Source: Streptomyces sp. D2-8 (GTDB lineage: Bacteria > Actinomycetota > Actinomycetes > Streptomycetales > Streptomycetaceae). From it: a stretch of 64,000 bases of DNA. This document shows, piece after piece, positions 47,757 through 56,876 of the stretch; position 1 is the stretch's first letter, and every line of letters begins with the position of its first letter. Position numbers and translations under genes: made by a program. Location of the stretch: contig NZ_JAAHBP010000001.1 of the NCBI RefSeq assembly GCF_023184515.1, positions 1,054,001 through 1,118,000 on the forward strand. The letters are read 5' to 3'. Below the pieces are notes generated by a model that was given only the letters and a program-made list of their open reading frames with translations, made no database searches and was not told the DNA's origin.

Positions 47757-47878
47757 GCCGCCCGCTCGCCCCCTTGGCCCAACCGCCCCGCCTCTTGGCC
47801 CAGCCGTCCCCACACCCCGTTTGCGCGCCCGCCGCACCGTGCCACGCTGGGAAGGATCCGACGGGGAGGCGACGACGT

Positions 47879-49537
47879 ATGGGCGACGACGGCGCACGAC
47901 GGGTGTACGGGACGGACTCCGCTGACCGGAGACCTCCCGCGGGCAAGGGCGAGAAGCTCGCCGACTGGGCGGACGGGCGGCTCGGGCTCTACGCCCTGGC
48001 CAAGGCCAACATGCGCAAGGTCTTCCCGGACCACTGGTCCTTCATGCTGGGCGAGGTCACCCTCTACAGCTTCGTCGTGCTGATCCTCACCGGCGTCTAC
48101 CTCACCCTGTTCTTCGAGCCGAGCATGCAGGAAGTCGTCTACAACGGCTCCTACACGGAGCTCAACGGCGTCCTGATGAGCAGGGCGTTCGAGTCCACGC
48201 TGGACATCAGCTTCGACGTGCGCGGCGGGCTGCTGATCCGGCAGATCCACCACTGGGCGGCGCTGGTCTTCGTCACCGGCATGCTGGTGCACATGATGCG
48301 GGTGTTCTTCACGGGAGCCTTCCGCAAGCCGCGCGAGCTGAACTGGGTCTTCGGCTGGACCCTGCTGATGCTCGGCATCATCACCGGCCTGACCGGCTAC
48401 TCCCTCCCCGACGACCTGCTGTCCGGCACCGGCATCCGTTTCGCGCAGGGCGCGATCCTGTCGATCCCGATCGTCGGGACGTATCTGTCGTTCTTCCTGT
48501 TCGGCGGGGAGTTCCCGGGCGAGGACATCATCTCGCGGCTGTACCCCGTCCACATCCTGCTGCTGCCCGGGATCATGCTGGGCCTGGTCGCCGCCCATCT
48601 GATCCTGGTCTTCTACCACAAGCACACCCAGTTCCCGGGCCCCGGACGCAAGGAGCGGTCGGTCGTCGGGATGCCCTTCCTGCCGGTCTACATGGCCAAG
48701 GCCGGCGGCTTCTTCTTCCTCGTCTTCGGGGTCCTGACGGTGATGGGCGCGATCGCCCAGATCAACCCCGTGTGGGCCTTCGGCCCCTACCGCCCCGACC
48801 TGGTCACCACCGGCGCCCAGCCCGACTGGTACCTCGGCTTCTCCGAAGGCCTGATCCGGGTGATGCCGGGATGGGAGATCAACCTCTGGGGGCACACGCT
48901 CGCCCTCGGCGTGTTCATCCCCTTCTCGCTCTTCCCGCTGATCCTGCTCGCCCTCGGCCTCTACCCCTTCATCGAGGCGTGGATCACCGGCGACAAGCGC
49001 GAGCACCACATCCTGGACCGGCCGCGCAACGCGCCCGTGCGCACCGGCCTCGGCGTGGCGTGGCTGACCCTGTACGCGGTGCTGCTGATCGGCGGCGGCA
49101 ACGACATCGTCGCCATCCAACTGCATCTGTCCATCAACGTGATCACCTGGTTCGTGCGGATCGGGGTCTTCGTGCTGCCGGTCGCCGCCTTCATCGTCAC
49201 GAAGAAGATCTGCATGGGCCTGCAGCGCCGCGACCGCGCCAAGGTGCTGCACGGCATGGAGACGGGCACGGTCAAGCGGCTGCCGACCGGCGAGTACATC
49301 GAGGTGCACGAGCCCCTGTCGCAGGCCCAGCTGTTCACGCTCACCCAGCACGAGCAGAACCCGCCGTACGAGATCGGGCGCGAGGTCGACGCCGGGGGTG
49401 TCCGCCGCAGGGTCAAGCGGTCCGAGCGGCTGCGCGCCCGGCTCGCGAAGGCCATGTTCGGGCCCGACGCGCGGATCGAGAAGCCGACGGTGGAGGAGTA
49501 CCGGGAGATCACCAGCGGCGATCACCAGTCGCACTGA
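47879..49537 (+). CDS. Cytochrome b subunit (QcrB paralogue, orphan)
   Basis: 552 residues with about eight or nine spans. Heme-ligand His pairs of cytochrome b are visible: LLIRQIHHWAALVFVTGMLVHMMRVFFTGAFRKPRELNW and RLYPVHILLLPGIMLGLVAAHLILVFYHKHTQFPGPGR. The quinone-site region includes AQPDWYLGFSEGLIRVMPGWEINLWG. It has the long actinobacterial C-terminal tail (RLPTGEYIEVHEPLS). Normal qcrB is in an operon with qcrC and qcrA; no Rieske or cytochrome c gene is nearby, so this is a second copy. ATG 47879 has GGGGAGG upstream. Its 3' end overlaps the convergent acyl-CoA dehydrogenase gene by 29 bases. Confidence 0.93.
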   Translation: MGDDGARRVYGTDSADRRPPAGKGEKLADWADGRLGLYALAKANMRKVFPDHWSFMLGEVTLYSFVVLILTGVYLTLFFEPSMQEVVYNGSYTELNGVLMSRAFESTLDISFDVRGGLLIRQIHHWAALVFVTGMLVHMMRVFFTGAFRKPRELNWVFGWTLLMLGIITGLTGYSLPDDLLSGTGIRFAQGAILSIPIVGTYLSFFLFGGEFPGEDIISRLYPVHILLLPGIMLGLVAAHLILVFYHKHTQFPGPGRKERSVVGMPFLPVYMAKAGGFFFLVFGVLTVMGAIAQINPVWAFGPYRPDLVTTGAQPDWYLGFSEGLIRVMPGWEINLWGHTLALGVFIPFSLFPLILLALGLYPFIEAWITGDKREHHILDRPRNAPVRTGLGVAWLTLYAVLLIGGGNDIVAIQLHLSINVITWFVRIGVFVLPVAAFIVTKKICMGLQRRDRAKVLHGMETGTVKRLPTGEYIEVHEPLSQAQLFTLTQHEQNPPYEIGREVDAGGVRRRVKRSERLRARLAKAMFGPDARIEKPTVEEYREITSGDHQSH

Positions 49538-50471
49538 CGACCAGGGCCCGGCACTCCTGGGGATCGCCCCAGGCCGTGCGCAGGGCCCGGGCCTTGGTCA
49601 GCCACAGCGACAGGCCGTACTCCGCGGTGTAGCCGATCGCCCCGTGCAGTTGCAGCGCGGTACGGGCGGTGGCGTACGCGGCCTCGCACGCGGCGGCCTT
49701 GGCGGCGGCGACGTCGGGCGGACGCAGGGTGAGCGCGGCACCGAAGAGCAGCGGACGCGCGAACTCCAGGGCCGTCTTCGCCTCGGCCAGCCGGTGCTTG
49801 ACCGCCTGGAACGAGCCGACCGGGACGCCGAACTGGGTGCGCTGCTTGACGTACCCGACGGTTCTGTCGAGCAGCGCGAGGCCCACGCCGAGGGCCTGGG
49901 CGGCGGTGGCGAGACGGGCCCAGGTGAGGGCCTCTTCCGTGGGGAGATCGAGGAGTTCACCGCCGGGGACGAGAGGGGTGAGGCGGCGGGCCGGGTCGAG
50001 CGAGGGGAGGACGGGGCCGTGGCCGGGGGAGAGGCGGATGCCGTCGCGGGTGCAGGCGAGCCGGAGGGCGGCGGCGTCGCCGTCCAGCGCGTACCCACCT
50101 GCGGGGGCCACCGTCGCCGTCGTCCGCCCGGACGCCAGCCCCGGCAGCAGACTTCTGGCGGTCTCCGGGGCCGCCCCCTTGAGGAGCACCGCCGCCGTGA
50201 CCGTTTCGACCAGGGGGCCGGGCACCGCGTGGCGGCCCAGCTCCACGAAGGCCACGGCCAGTTCGGCAGGCCGCAGGCCCAGCCCCTCGTACGCCTCCGG
50301 CACCGCCAGCGCGAACACGCCCGCCGCCGCGAGACGGGACCACAGCGCACGCCCGCTCGCATGGTCGCCCCGGCTCCAGTCCCGTATCACCGCCGGAGTG
50401 TCCGCCGCCGCCAGCAGGGCGTCCAGCGACGCGGCGAAGGCGCGCTGCTCGGCGTCCAGGAGGAAACGCAT
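49509..50471 (-). CDS. Acyl-CoA dehydrogenase family protein, small subunit type
   Basis: 320 residues, shorter than usual (about 380). N-terminal helices MRFLLDAEQRAFAASLDALLA, the central beta domain is reduced, and the C-terminal helical bundle shows YVKQRTQFGVPVGSFQAVKHRLAEAKTALE and LHGAIGYTAEYGLSLWL. Such short partners occur in alpha2beta2 steroid-degrading dehydrogenases (FadE31/32/33 type). It starts at ATG 50471, overlapping the stop of the upstream dehydrogenase gene by one base. Confidence 0.88.
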   Translation of the reverse strand: MRFLLDAEQRAFAASLDALLAAADTPAVIRDWSRGDHASGRALWSRLAAAGVFALAVPEAYEGLGLRPAELAVAFVELGRHAVPGPLVETVTAAVLLKGAAPETARSLLPGLASGRTTATVAPAGGYALDGDAAALRLACTRDGIRLSPGHGPVLPSLDPARRLTPLVPGGELLDLPTEEALTWARLATAAQALGVGLALLDRTVGYVKQRTQFGVPVGSFQAVKHRLAEAKTALEFARPLLFGAALTLRPPDVAAAKAAACEAAYATARTALQLHGAIGYTAEYGLSLWLTKARALRTAWGDPQECRALVVSATGDRRW

Positions 50472-51610
50472 CAGCGGCGTCCCTTCGGCAGGCCGAGCAG
50501 GCGCTCGGCGATGATGTCGCGCTGGATCTCGTTCGTGCCCGCGTAGAGGGGGCCGGCGAGGGCGAAGACGTACCGCTGCGCCCAGTCGGTGTCCGCCCTC
50601 TCACCCTCGGGGCCGAGCAGGTCGAGGGCCGTCTCGTGCAGCGCGATGTCCAGTTCGGACCAGAAGACCTTGTTGAGGCTCGACTCGGGGCCGACGGCCT
50701 CGCCGTCCAGGAAGCGGGAGGCGGCCGCGTACGTGAACAGCTGGTAGGCGCGGGCGCCGATCAGGGCGTCGGCCACCCGGTCCCGGCTGGACGGCGGGCT
50801 GCCCCGCTCCCGCCACAGCTCCTCCAGCCGGCGCGCGGCGGCGAGGAAACGGCCGGGGGAGCGGAGCATCAGGCCCCGTTCGTTGCCCGCCGTGGACATC
50901 GCGATCCGCCAGCCCCGGCCCGGCTCGCCGATCACGTCCTCGTCGGGCACGAACACCTCGTCCAGGAACAGCTCCGCGAAGGCCGGCTTGCCGTCGAGGC
51001 GGGCGATCGGTCGGACCGTGACACCCGGGGCGCGCAGGCCGAACATGAGGTACGTCAGGCCTTGGTGGGGCTGGGCGGTGTCCGGGTCGCTGCGGAACAG
51101 GCCGAAGGCACGGTCGGCGAACGCGGCCCGGGAGGACCAGGTCTTCTGCCCGCTCAGCAGCCAGCCGCCCTCGGTGCGCACGGCCTTCGCCCGCAGGGAG
51201 GCCAGGTCCGAACCGGCCTCGGGCTCCGACCAGGCCTGCGCCCAGATCACCTCGCCGGAGGCCATCGGGGGCAGGACCCTGGCCCGCTGCTCCTCGGTGC
51301 CGTGGTCGAGGAGGGTCGGGGCGAGCAGCTGGATGCCGTTCTGGCTCACGCGTCCAGGCGCGTCCGCCGCCCAGTACTCCTCCTCGAACAGCAGCCACCG
51401 CAGGAGCCCGGACTCCCTCCCGCCGTACCGCGATGGCCAGTTGACGACCGACCAGCGGTCCGCGGCCAGTTCCGCCTCCCAGGAGCGGTGCGCGGCGAAG
51501 CCCTCCTCGGTCTCCAGGGAGGGCAGGGGGACGCGCGGCACGTGCGCGTGCAGCCACGCCCGCACCTCGGCGCGGAACTCCTCGTCCGCGGGGGAGAGCA
51601 CCAGGTCCAC
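50471..51610 (-). CDS. Acyl-CoA dehydrogenase (FadE30-like)
   Basis: 379-residue FAD enzyme: DEEFRAEVRAWLHAHVP, NWPSRYGGRESGLLRWLLFEEEY, WAQAWSEPEAGSDLASLRAKAVR (flavin-binding loop), GQKTWSSRAAFAD, LDEVFVPDEDVIG and the C-terminal GTNEIQRDIIAERLLGLPKGRR. It lies in the same arrangement as fadE30 near kstR2 in mycobacteria; FadE30 acts on HIP-CoA-derived intermediates. GTG 51610 has GGAAGGAGGGG upstream. It is divergent from the SDR gene across the operator at 51629. Confidence 0.88.
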   Translation of the reverse strand: MDLVLSPADEEFRAEVRAWLHAHVPRVPLPSLETEEGFAAHRSWEAELAADRWSVVNWPSRYGGRESGLLRWLLFEEEYWAADAPGRVSQNGIQLLAPTLLDHGTEEQRARVLPPMASGEVIWAQAWSEPEAGSDLASLRAKAVRTEGGWLLSGQKTWSSRAAFADRAFGLFRSDPDTAQPHQGLTYLMFGLRAPGVTVRPIARLDGKPAFAELFLDEVFVPDEDVIGEPGRGWRIAMSTAGNERGLMLRSPGRFLAAARRLEELWRERGSPPSSRDRVADALIGARAYQLFTYAAASRFLDGEAVGPESSLNKVFWSELDIALHETALDLLGPEGERADTDWAQRYVFALAGPLYAGTNEIQRDIIAERLLGLPKGRR

Positions 51611-51628
51611 GGCCGCCCCTCCTTCCCT

Positions 51629-51642
51629 AACAAGTGTTTGGT
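51629..51642. promoter_or_regulatory. KstR2-like operator 1
   Basis: AACAAGTGTTTGGT (reverse complement ACCAAACACTTGTT) fits the KstR2 palindrome AnCAAGnnCTTGnT with one deviation. It is in the 48-base gap between two divergent genes, flanked by CCT and AGG, and the same extended sequence recurs at 57656. Confidence 0.7.
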
Positions 51643-51658
51643 AGGTTAGCGTGAGCCC

Positions 51659-52447
51659 ATGACAGACGTCGAGAGTCCGTCGTACGTGCCCGGCCACGGC
51701 CTGCTGAAGGGGCGGACCGCCGTCGTCACCGCGGCGGCCGGCGCGGGGATCGGCGGGGCCACGGCGCGACGCTTCCTGGAGGAGGGCGCGCGCGTGCTGA
51801 TCAGCGACGCGCATGTGCGGCGGCTCAAGGAGTGCGAGGCGCGGCTGGCCGGTGAGTTCGGCGGGACGTCGGTCGCCGCGATGCCCTGCGACGTCACCGA
51901 CGAGACGCAGGTGCGCATGCTCTTCGAGACGGCCGCGGCGGAGCACGGGCGCCTCGACGTCGTGGTCAACAACGCCGGCCTGGGCGGCACGGCGGAGCTC
52001 GTCGACATGACCGACGAACAGTGGTCCCGCGTCCTGGACGTGACGTTGAACGGCACGTTCCGCTGTGTGCGGGCCGCGCTCCGGCACATGAAGGGCACCG
52101 GCGGCGGGGTGATCGTCAACAACGCCTCCGTCGTCGGCTGGCGCGCGCAGGCCGGTCAGGCCCACTACGCCGCCGCCAAAGCGGGCGTGATGGCGCTGAC
52201 CCGGTGCGCGGCCGTCGAGGCGGCCGGATACGGGGTGCGGGTCAACGCCGTGGCACCCAGCCTCGCCATGCACCCCCACCTGGTGAAGGTGACCACGCCC
52301 GAACTGCTCGCCGAACTGACCGCCCAGGAGGCCTACGGGCGGTACGCCGAACCCTGGGAGGTGGCCAACGTGATCGTGTTCCTGGCGTCCGGCTACTCCT
52401 CCTACATGACCGGAGAAGTGGTGTCCGTCAGCAGCCGGCACCCCTAG
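51659..52447 (+). CDS. Short-chain dehydrogenase/reductase (IpdF-like)
   Basis: 262 residues: cofactor loop TAAAGAGIGGATARRF, VVNNAGLGGTAE, IVNNASVVGWRAQAGQAHYAAAKAGVMALTR (Ser...YxxxK) and RVNAVAPSLAMHP. In the related mycobacterial cluster an SDR at this place (Rv3559c, IpdF) oxidises the 5-hydroxy group of the HIP-CoA skeleton. Start ATG 51659. It shares its upstream operator with fadE30-like gene and is followed 12 bases later by the TetR gene. Confidence 0.9.
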   Translation: MTDVESPSYVPGHGLLKGRTAVVTAAAGAGIGGATARRFLEEGARVLISDAHVRRLKECEARLAGEFGGTSVAAMPCDVTDETQVRMLFETAAAEHGRLDVVVNNAGLGGTAELVDMTDEQWSRVLDVTLNGTFRCVRAALRHMKGTGGGVIVNNASVVGWRAQAGQAHYAAAKAGVMALTRCAAVEAAGYGVRVNAVAPSLAMHPHLVKVTTPELLAELTAQEAYGRYAEPWEVANVIVFLASGYSSYMTGEVVSVSSRHP

Positions 52448-52459
52448 GACAATGGACCC

Positions 52460-53110
52460 GTGCCTCCCACGAAGAAGAAGCCCCAGGTGAACGCCACAGA
52501 GCCCGCCACAGAGCCCGCCGCGGCCGCCGCCGCTCGCGACCGTCGCGGTGAACTCCTCGGCACCGCCGCCGAGGTCTTCGCCGAGCAGGGCTACAACGCC
52601 ACCACCGTCCGCAAGATCGCGGACCACGCGGGGATGCTCGCCGGCAGCCTCTACTACCACTTCGACTCCAAGGAATCGATGCTGGAGGAGATCCTGCGCA
52701 CCTTCCTCGACGAGCTGTGGGACGGCTACGACACCGTCCTCGGCGCCGGGCTCGGGCCGCGCGAGACGCTTCAGGCCCTGGTCACCGAGTCGTTCCGGGA
52801 GATCGACCGGCATCGCGCGGCCGTCGCGATCTACCAGAAGGAGAGCAGACAGCTCGTGGCGCAGGAGCGGTTCGCGTTCCTCGCCGAGTCACAGCGCAGG
52901 TTCGAGAAGGCCTGGCTGTCCACGCTGGAGCGCGGCGTCGCCGAGCGGGCCTTCCGGGCCGACCTCGACGTCCGGCTCACCTACCGGTTCGTGCGCGACA
53001 CGGTGTGGGTCGCCGCGTCCTGGTACCGGCCGGGCGGACAGCACAGCCCGGACGAGATCGCCCGGCAGTACCTGTCGATGGTGCTGGACGGGATCGCCGT
53101 ACGCGAATAG
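52460..53110 (+). CDS. kstR2: TetR-family regulator (KstR2-like)
   Basis: 216 residues. A Lys/Ala/Glu-rich 25-residue lead is followed by the HTH: GELLGTAAEVFAEQGYNATTVRKIADHAGMLAGSLYYHFDSKESMLEEIL, and a ligand-binding domain with FREIDRHRAAVAIYQKESRQL. KstR2 represses the HIP regulon until HIP-CoA is present; the two matching operators in this cluster support that role. GTG 52460 start. It lies between the SDR and thiolase genes. Confidence 0.85.
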   Translation: MPPTKKKPQVNATEPATEPAAAAAARDRRGELLGTAAEVFAEQGYNATTVRKIADHAGMLAGSLYYHFDSKESMLEEILRTFLDELWDGYDTVLGAGLGPRETLQALVTESFREIDRHRAAVAIYQKESRQLVAQERFAFLAESQRRFEKAWLSTLERGVAERAFRADLDVRLTYRFVRDTVWVAASWYRPGGQHSPDEIARQYLSMVLDGIAVRE

Positions 53111-53133
53111 CCCCTACTCGTGAGGGAGTCGTC

Positions 53134-54291
53134 ATGGCCGAGGCCTACATCGTCGAAGCGGTCCGCACGCCCGTCGGGCGGCGCGGGGGAGGGCTGAGCG
53201 CGGTCCACCCGGCCGACCTCGGCGCGCATGTGCTGAAGGAGCTGATGCGCCGCTCGGGCGCCGACCCGGCCGCCGTGGAGGACGTCGTCCTCGGCTGTCT
53301 GGACGCCGTCGGGCCGCAGGCCGGGGACATCGCGCGGACCTGCTGGCTGGCGGCCGGGCTGCCCGAGGAGGTGCCGGGCGTGACCGTCGACCGGCAGTGC
53401 GGCTCCTCGCATCAGGCCGTGCACTTCGCCGCGCAGGCCGTACTGTCCGGCACCCAGGACCTGGTGGTCGCCGGCGGGGTGCAGAACATGTCGATGATCC
53501 CCATCGCCTTCGCCACCCGGCAGGCCGCCGAACCGCTCGGGCTGACGCAGGGCCCCTTCGCGGGCAGCGCCGGCTGGCGGGCGCGGTACGGGGACAAGCC
53601 CGTCAACCAGTTCGTCGGCGCCGAGATGATCGCCGCGAAGTGGGGGATCAGCCGGCAGGACCAGGAGGAGTTCGCCCTGCGCTCCCACCAGCGGGCGGTG
53701 CGGGCGATCGACGAGGGGCGCTTCGGCCGCGAGACCGTGCCGTACGGCGAGGTCACCGCCGACGAGGGCCCGCGCCGGGACACCTCCCTGGAGAAGATGG
53801 CCGGGCTCACCCCGGTCCTCGACGGCGGCACCGTCACCGCCGCCTGCTCCTCGCAGGTCTCCGACGGGGCGGCGGCGATGCTGCTGGCCTCCGAGCGGGC
53901 CGTGCGCGACCACGGGCTCACCCCACGCGCCCGCGTGCACCATCTCTCGGTGCGCGGCGAGGACCCGATCCGGATGCTCACCGCCCCGATCCCGGCCACC
54001 GCCCACGCCCTGAAGAAGACCGGCCTGGCCATCGACGACATCGGTCTCGTCGAGATCAACGAGGCGTTCGCCCCGGTCGTCCTGGCCTGGCTGAAGGAGA
54101 CCGGCGCCGACCCGGACCGGGTCAACGTCAACGGCGGTGCGATCGCCCTCGGGCACCCCCTCGGCGCGACCGGCGTCAAGCTCATGACGACCCTGCTGCA
54201 CGAACTGGAGCGCACCGGCGGCCGGTTCGGCCTGCAGACCATGTGCGAGGGCGGCGGCCAGGCCAACGTGACGATCATCGAACGGCTGTGA
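53134..54291 (+). CDS. Acetyl-CoA acetyltransferase family thiolase (FadA6-like)
   Basis: 385 residues. Nucleophile Cys89 (VTVDRQCGSSHQA), NEAFAPV, His341 (GGAIALGHPLGATG) and Cys371 (TMCEGGGQA) are present. Length and motifs are those of degradative thiolases; in the HIP pathway FadA6 thiolyses a late ring-opened intermediate. ATG 53134 has GTGAGGGAG upstream. The 3' end overlaps the convergent ipdC-like gene by 17 bases. Confidence 0.93.
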   Translation: MAEAYIVEAVRTPVGRRGGGLSAVHPADLGAHVLKELMRRSGADPAAVEDVVLGCLDAVGPQAGDIARTCWLAAGLPEEVPGVTVDRQCGSSHQAVHFAAQAVLSGTQDLVVAGGVQNMSMIPIAFATRQAAEPLGLTQGPFAGSAGWRARYGDKPVNQFVGAEMIAAKWGISRQDQEEFALRSHQRAVRAIDEGRFGRETVPYGEVTADEGPRRDTSLEKMAGLTPVLDGGTVTAACSSQVSDGAAAMLLASERAVRDHGLTPRARVHHLSVRGEDPIRMLTAPIPATAHALKKTGLAIDDIGLVEINEAFAPVVLAWLKETGADPDRVNVNGGAIALGHPLGATGVKLMTTLLHELERTGGRFGLQTMCEGGGQANVTIIERL

Positions 54292-55327
54292 GCCGCGTCA
54301 GCGTCTCGTCGGCCTCCTTCATGATCCGCTCCACCAGCTCCGCACACGACGGCAGGTCGTCGATCAACCCGGCGACCTGCCCGGACGCCATCACCCCCAG
54401 GTCCGTACGGCCGTCCACCATCGCCGACCTCAGCAGCATCGGCGTGTTCGCGGCGAGCAGCACCTGACTCCAGGACAGGTCCTTGCCGTGCTTGAGGGCC
54501 AGCCCGTCACGGACCAGCTGCCGCCAGGTCAGCCCGGACAGTCTGCGGAATCCGGCCGCCCTGCGCACGGCCTGCACCAGCGCCCCGGCCCGGCCGGCGT
54601 CCTCCAGCGCGGCCACCAGTTCCGTCCGCAGCATGCGGTGCGGGAGCCCGTCCACCGCCCTGGTCACCGTCACGTCCTTCACGGTCGCCGCGAGGTACCT
54701 CGCCTTCACCGCGTCCGGCACGGTCGAGTCCGACGTCAGCAGGAACCGCGTGCCCATCGCCACGCCCGCCGCCCCGTAGGCGAGGGCCGCGGCCAGCCCG
54801 CGCCCGTCGAAGAACCCGCCCGCCGCGACCACGGGTATCGGCACCGCGTCCACCACCTGCGGCAGCAGCACGGTGGTGGCCACCTCGCCGGTGTGCCCGC
54901 CGCCCTCTGCGCCCTGCACGAGCACCGCGTCCGCGCCCCACGCCGCGACCTTCTCGGCGTGCCGCCGCGCCCCCACGGTCGGCATGACGACCACACCGGC
55001 CTCCTTGAGCTCGCCGATCAACTCCCGGGAGGGGGCGAGGGCGAAGGAGGCGACGCGGACGCCCTCCTCGATCAGGATCCGGACGCGGTCGCCCGCGTCG
55101 GCGGCGTCGGCGCGCAGGTTCACCCCGAACGGCGCGTCGGTCCGGGCCTTGACCTCCCGTACGGCCGCGCGCAGCCGGCCGGGCGTCATCGTCGCGGAGG
55201 CCAGGATGCCGAGGGCGCCCGCGTTCGCCGTGGCGGAGACCAGACGGGGACCCGCCACCCAGCCCATCCCGGTCTGCACGACCGGATGACGCACCCCGGT
55301 GAGCCGGGTGAGGGCCGTCCCCCTCAC
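54275..55327 (-). CDS. Nitronate monooxygenase-family FMN protein (IpdC-like)
   Basis: 350-residue TIM barrel, 2-nitropropane dioxygenase/NMO type: PVVQTGMGWVAGPRLVSATANAGALGILASA, the phosphate-binding AEGGGHTGEV, VVAAGGFFDGRGLAAALAYGAAGVAMGTRFL. In mycobacterial HIP clusters the homologue (Rv3553, IpdC) acts as a flavin-dependent reductase of a ring intermediate rather than on nitronates. GTG 55327 overlaps the ipdB-like stop by 4 bases. Confidence 0.9.
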   Translation of the reverse strand: MRGTALTRLTGVRHPVVQTGMGWVAGPRLVSATANAGALGILASATMTPGRLRAAVREVKARTDAPFGVNLRADAADAGDRVRILIEEGVRVASFALAPSRELIGELKEAGVVVMPTVGARRHAEKVAAWGADAVLVQGAEGGGHTGEVATTVLLPQVVDAVPIPVVAAGGFFDGRGLAAALAYGAAGVAMGTRFLLTSDSTVPDAVKARYLAATVKDVTVTRAVDGLPHRMLRTELVAALEDAGRAGALVQAVRRAAGFRRLSGLTWRQLVRDGLALKHGKDLSWSQVLLAANTPMLLRSAMVDGRTDLGVMASGQVAGLIDDLPSCAELVERIMKEADETLTRLTAVR

Positions 55328-56043
55328 GAGGCGACCTCCCGGGCCCGGGCCCCGGCCGGGTCGACGACCTCGCGGATCAGCCGGAGTTCCTCACCGGTCG
55401 GTTCCCGGGTCGCCGGCACCTCGTCCGGCACGGTCAGCTCGAAGCCGGTCGCCTCCCTGACTTGCTCGACCGTGACTCCCGGGTGCAGCGAGGCCAGCCG
55501 CATCGAGCGGTCGGGGGTGGCGAAGTCGAAGACGCCCAGGTCCGTGACGACACGTGGGATCCGGTGGAAGCGCGCGCCGGCCGCATGGTCGTAGCCCACT
55601 CCGCAGACCATGTCGACCCGCTCGACGAACACCCGCCGGGAATGCTTCGGGATCCAGTAACTGGTGGGATTGTTCAGGGTGTTGACCGGCGCGCCGCGTA
55701 CCCCGAGCAGCTGCCGCCGCGGCCGCTCCCAGTCGCCGATGCACGAGATGTTCTGGTTGCCGAACCGGTCGATCTGGCTCGCGCCCATCATCACGTGCCG
55801 CCGCCCGCCGGTGACCCAGGCCAGATGCTCGCGGTACGGCAGCCAGCCCTCGGGCGTCCCGTCCGGGCGGACGAGCATCGCCTCGCCGTCGGTCAGCAGC
55901 AGGTCCGGCGCGAAGGCGAGCCGGGCCAGCCGGGCGCCGATCGAGGGGATCAGCCCCATCGGGCTCGCCAGCACCTCGCCGTCGTCCCGCCAGGCCTCGG
56001 CGCAGGCGATCACGCAGTACTCGGCGCGGGTGGGTCCGCTCAT
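55324..56043 (-). CDS. CoA-transferase family beta subunit (IpdB-like)
   Basis: 239 residues of the family I CoA-transferase beta fold (GLIPSIGARLARLAFAPDLLLTDGEAML, VMMGASQIDRFGNQNISCIGDWERPR, GVRGAPVNTLNNPTSYWIPKHSRRVFVERVDMV). IpdB with IpdA opens the last steroid ring (COCHEA-CoA hydrolase) in mycobacteria. ATG 56043 overlaps the ipdA-like stop. Substrate here is inferred from gene order. Confidence 0.88.
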   Translation of the reverse strand: MSGPTRAEYCVIACAEAWRDDGEVLASPMGLIPSIGARLARLAFAPDLLLTDGEAMLVRPDGTPEGWLPYREHLAWVTGGRRHVMMGASQIDRFGNQNISCIGDWERPRRQLLGVRGAPVNTLNNPTSYWIPKHSRRVFVERVDMVCGVGYDHAAGARFHRIPRVVTDLGVFDFATPDRSMRLASLHPGVTVEQVREATGFELTVPDEVPATREPTGEELRLIREVVDPAGARAREVAS

Positions 56044-56876
56044 GTCCCCTCCCGCACGGCCGACTGGTACGTCTGCTCGTCCCCGGCGAGGAACCCGGCC
56101 TCGAACTCCGGCCAGGGCGTGGTGGCGTAGGTCTTCTGAAAGGCCTCGTCCCGGCCGTAGTCGGGCGCGCAGGACGTGAAGTGCGCCCCGTTCGGGGCCT
56201 CGACGACCCCGGTGACGGTGTGCCGCTTGACCAGCAGGGTCTGCGGCGGGCCCGCCTTCGCCAGCTCGGCCGTGCCGACGATCCGCTCGCAGCTCAGGTA
56301 CGCCGTGTCGGCCGCCGCGCAGAACAGGTCGTCGAAGTACGGGTCGGGGCCCAGGTACTGCCCGTTGCCCGACCGGTCGGCGCGGTTGACGTGCACCAGG
56401 GCCGCGTCCATCCGCAGGGCGGGCACGGCGACGAACGTCTCCCCGTCCTCGTACGGCGAAGTGACCGTCCGCAGAGCGGGGTTGACCCGCATCACGTCCG
56501 AGCCGAGCCCGGACCGCACCGGCAGGAACGGCAGCCGGTTCGCCGCCGCCCGCAGGCCCCACAGGAACATCGCCTCGTCGATCTCCGTCAGGTCGAAGGC
56601 GCCCCGCTCGCGGGCCGCCCGGTAGTGCGGCTCCAGGGGGATCGAGTCGAGGGTGACGAAGGCCGTGACCAGTTTCCGGATCCGCCCGGCGGCTGCCAGC
56701 ATGCCCACGTCCGGGCCGCCGCAGGAGACGACCGTGAGGTCGGTGATGTCCGACCTGAGCAGTGCTCTCACCAGGGCCATCGGCTTGCGGCGCGAGCCCC
56801 AGCCGCCGATGCCGAGGGTCATGCCGCTGGACAGCCGGGACACGGCCTCGTCCGCCGACATCGTCTTGTCCCTCAT
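56040..56876 (-). CDS. CoA-transferase family alpha subunit (IpdA-like)
   Basis: 278 residues: MSADEAVSRLSSGMTLGIGGWGSRRKPMALVRALLRS, LTVVSCGGPDVGMLAAAGRI, FVTLDSIPLEPHYRAARERGAFDLTEIDEAMFLWGLRAAAN, PYEDGETFVAVPALRMDAALVHVNRADRSGNGQYLG. The paired order with the beta subunit and the neighbouring echA20-like gene match ipdA. ATG 56876 overlaps the stop of the enoyl-CoA hydratase gene (ATGA). Confidence 0.88.
   Translation of the reverse strand: MRDKTMSADEAVSRLSSGMTLGIGGWGSRRKPMALVRALLRSDITDLTVVSCGGPDVGMLAAAGRIRKLVTAFVTLDSIPLEPHYRAARERGAFDLTEIDEAMFLWGLRAAANRLPFLPVRSGLGSDVMRVNPALRTVTSPYEDGETFVAVPALRMDAALVHVNRADRSGNGQYLGPDPYFDDLFCAAADTAYLSCERIVGTAELAKAGPPQTLLVKRHTVTGVVEAPNGAHFTSCAPDYGRDEAFQKTYATTPWPEFEAGFLAGDEQTYQSAVREGT

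Noticed and set aside
47402..49534. A 710-codon minus-strand frame opposite the cytochrome b gene
   Set aside because: High-GC shadow; repetitive Glu/Gln/Asp-rich translation, no start context, and the plus strand encodes clear cytochrome b.
49509..50471. Small fadE-like gene as a pseudogene because of its short length
   Set aside because: The frame is intact, coupled to the upstream gene and has both N- and C-terminal domain motifs; short partner subunits are normal in steroid-degrading dehydrogenases.
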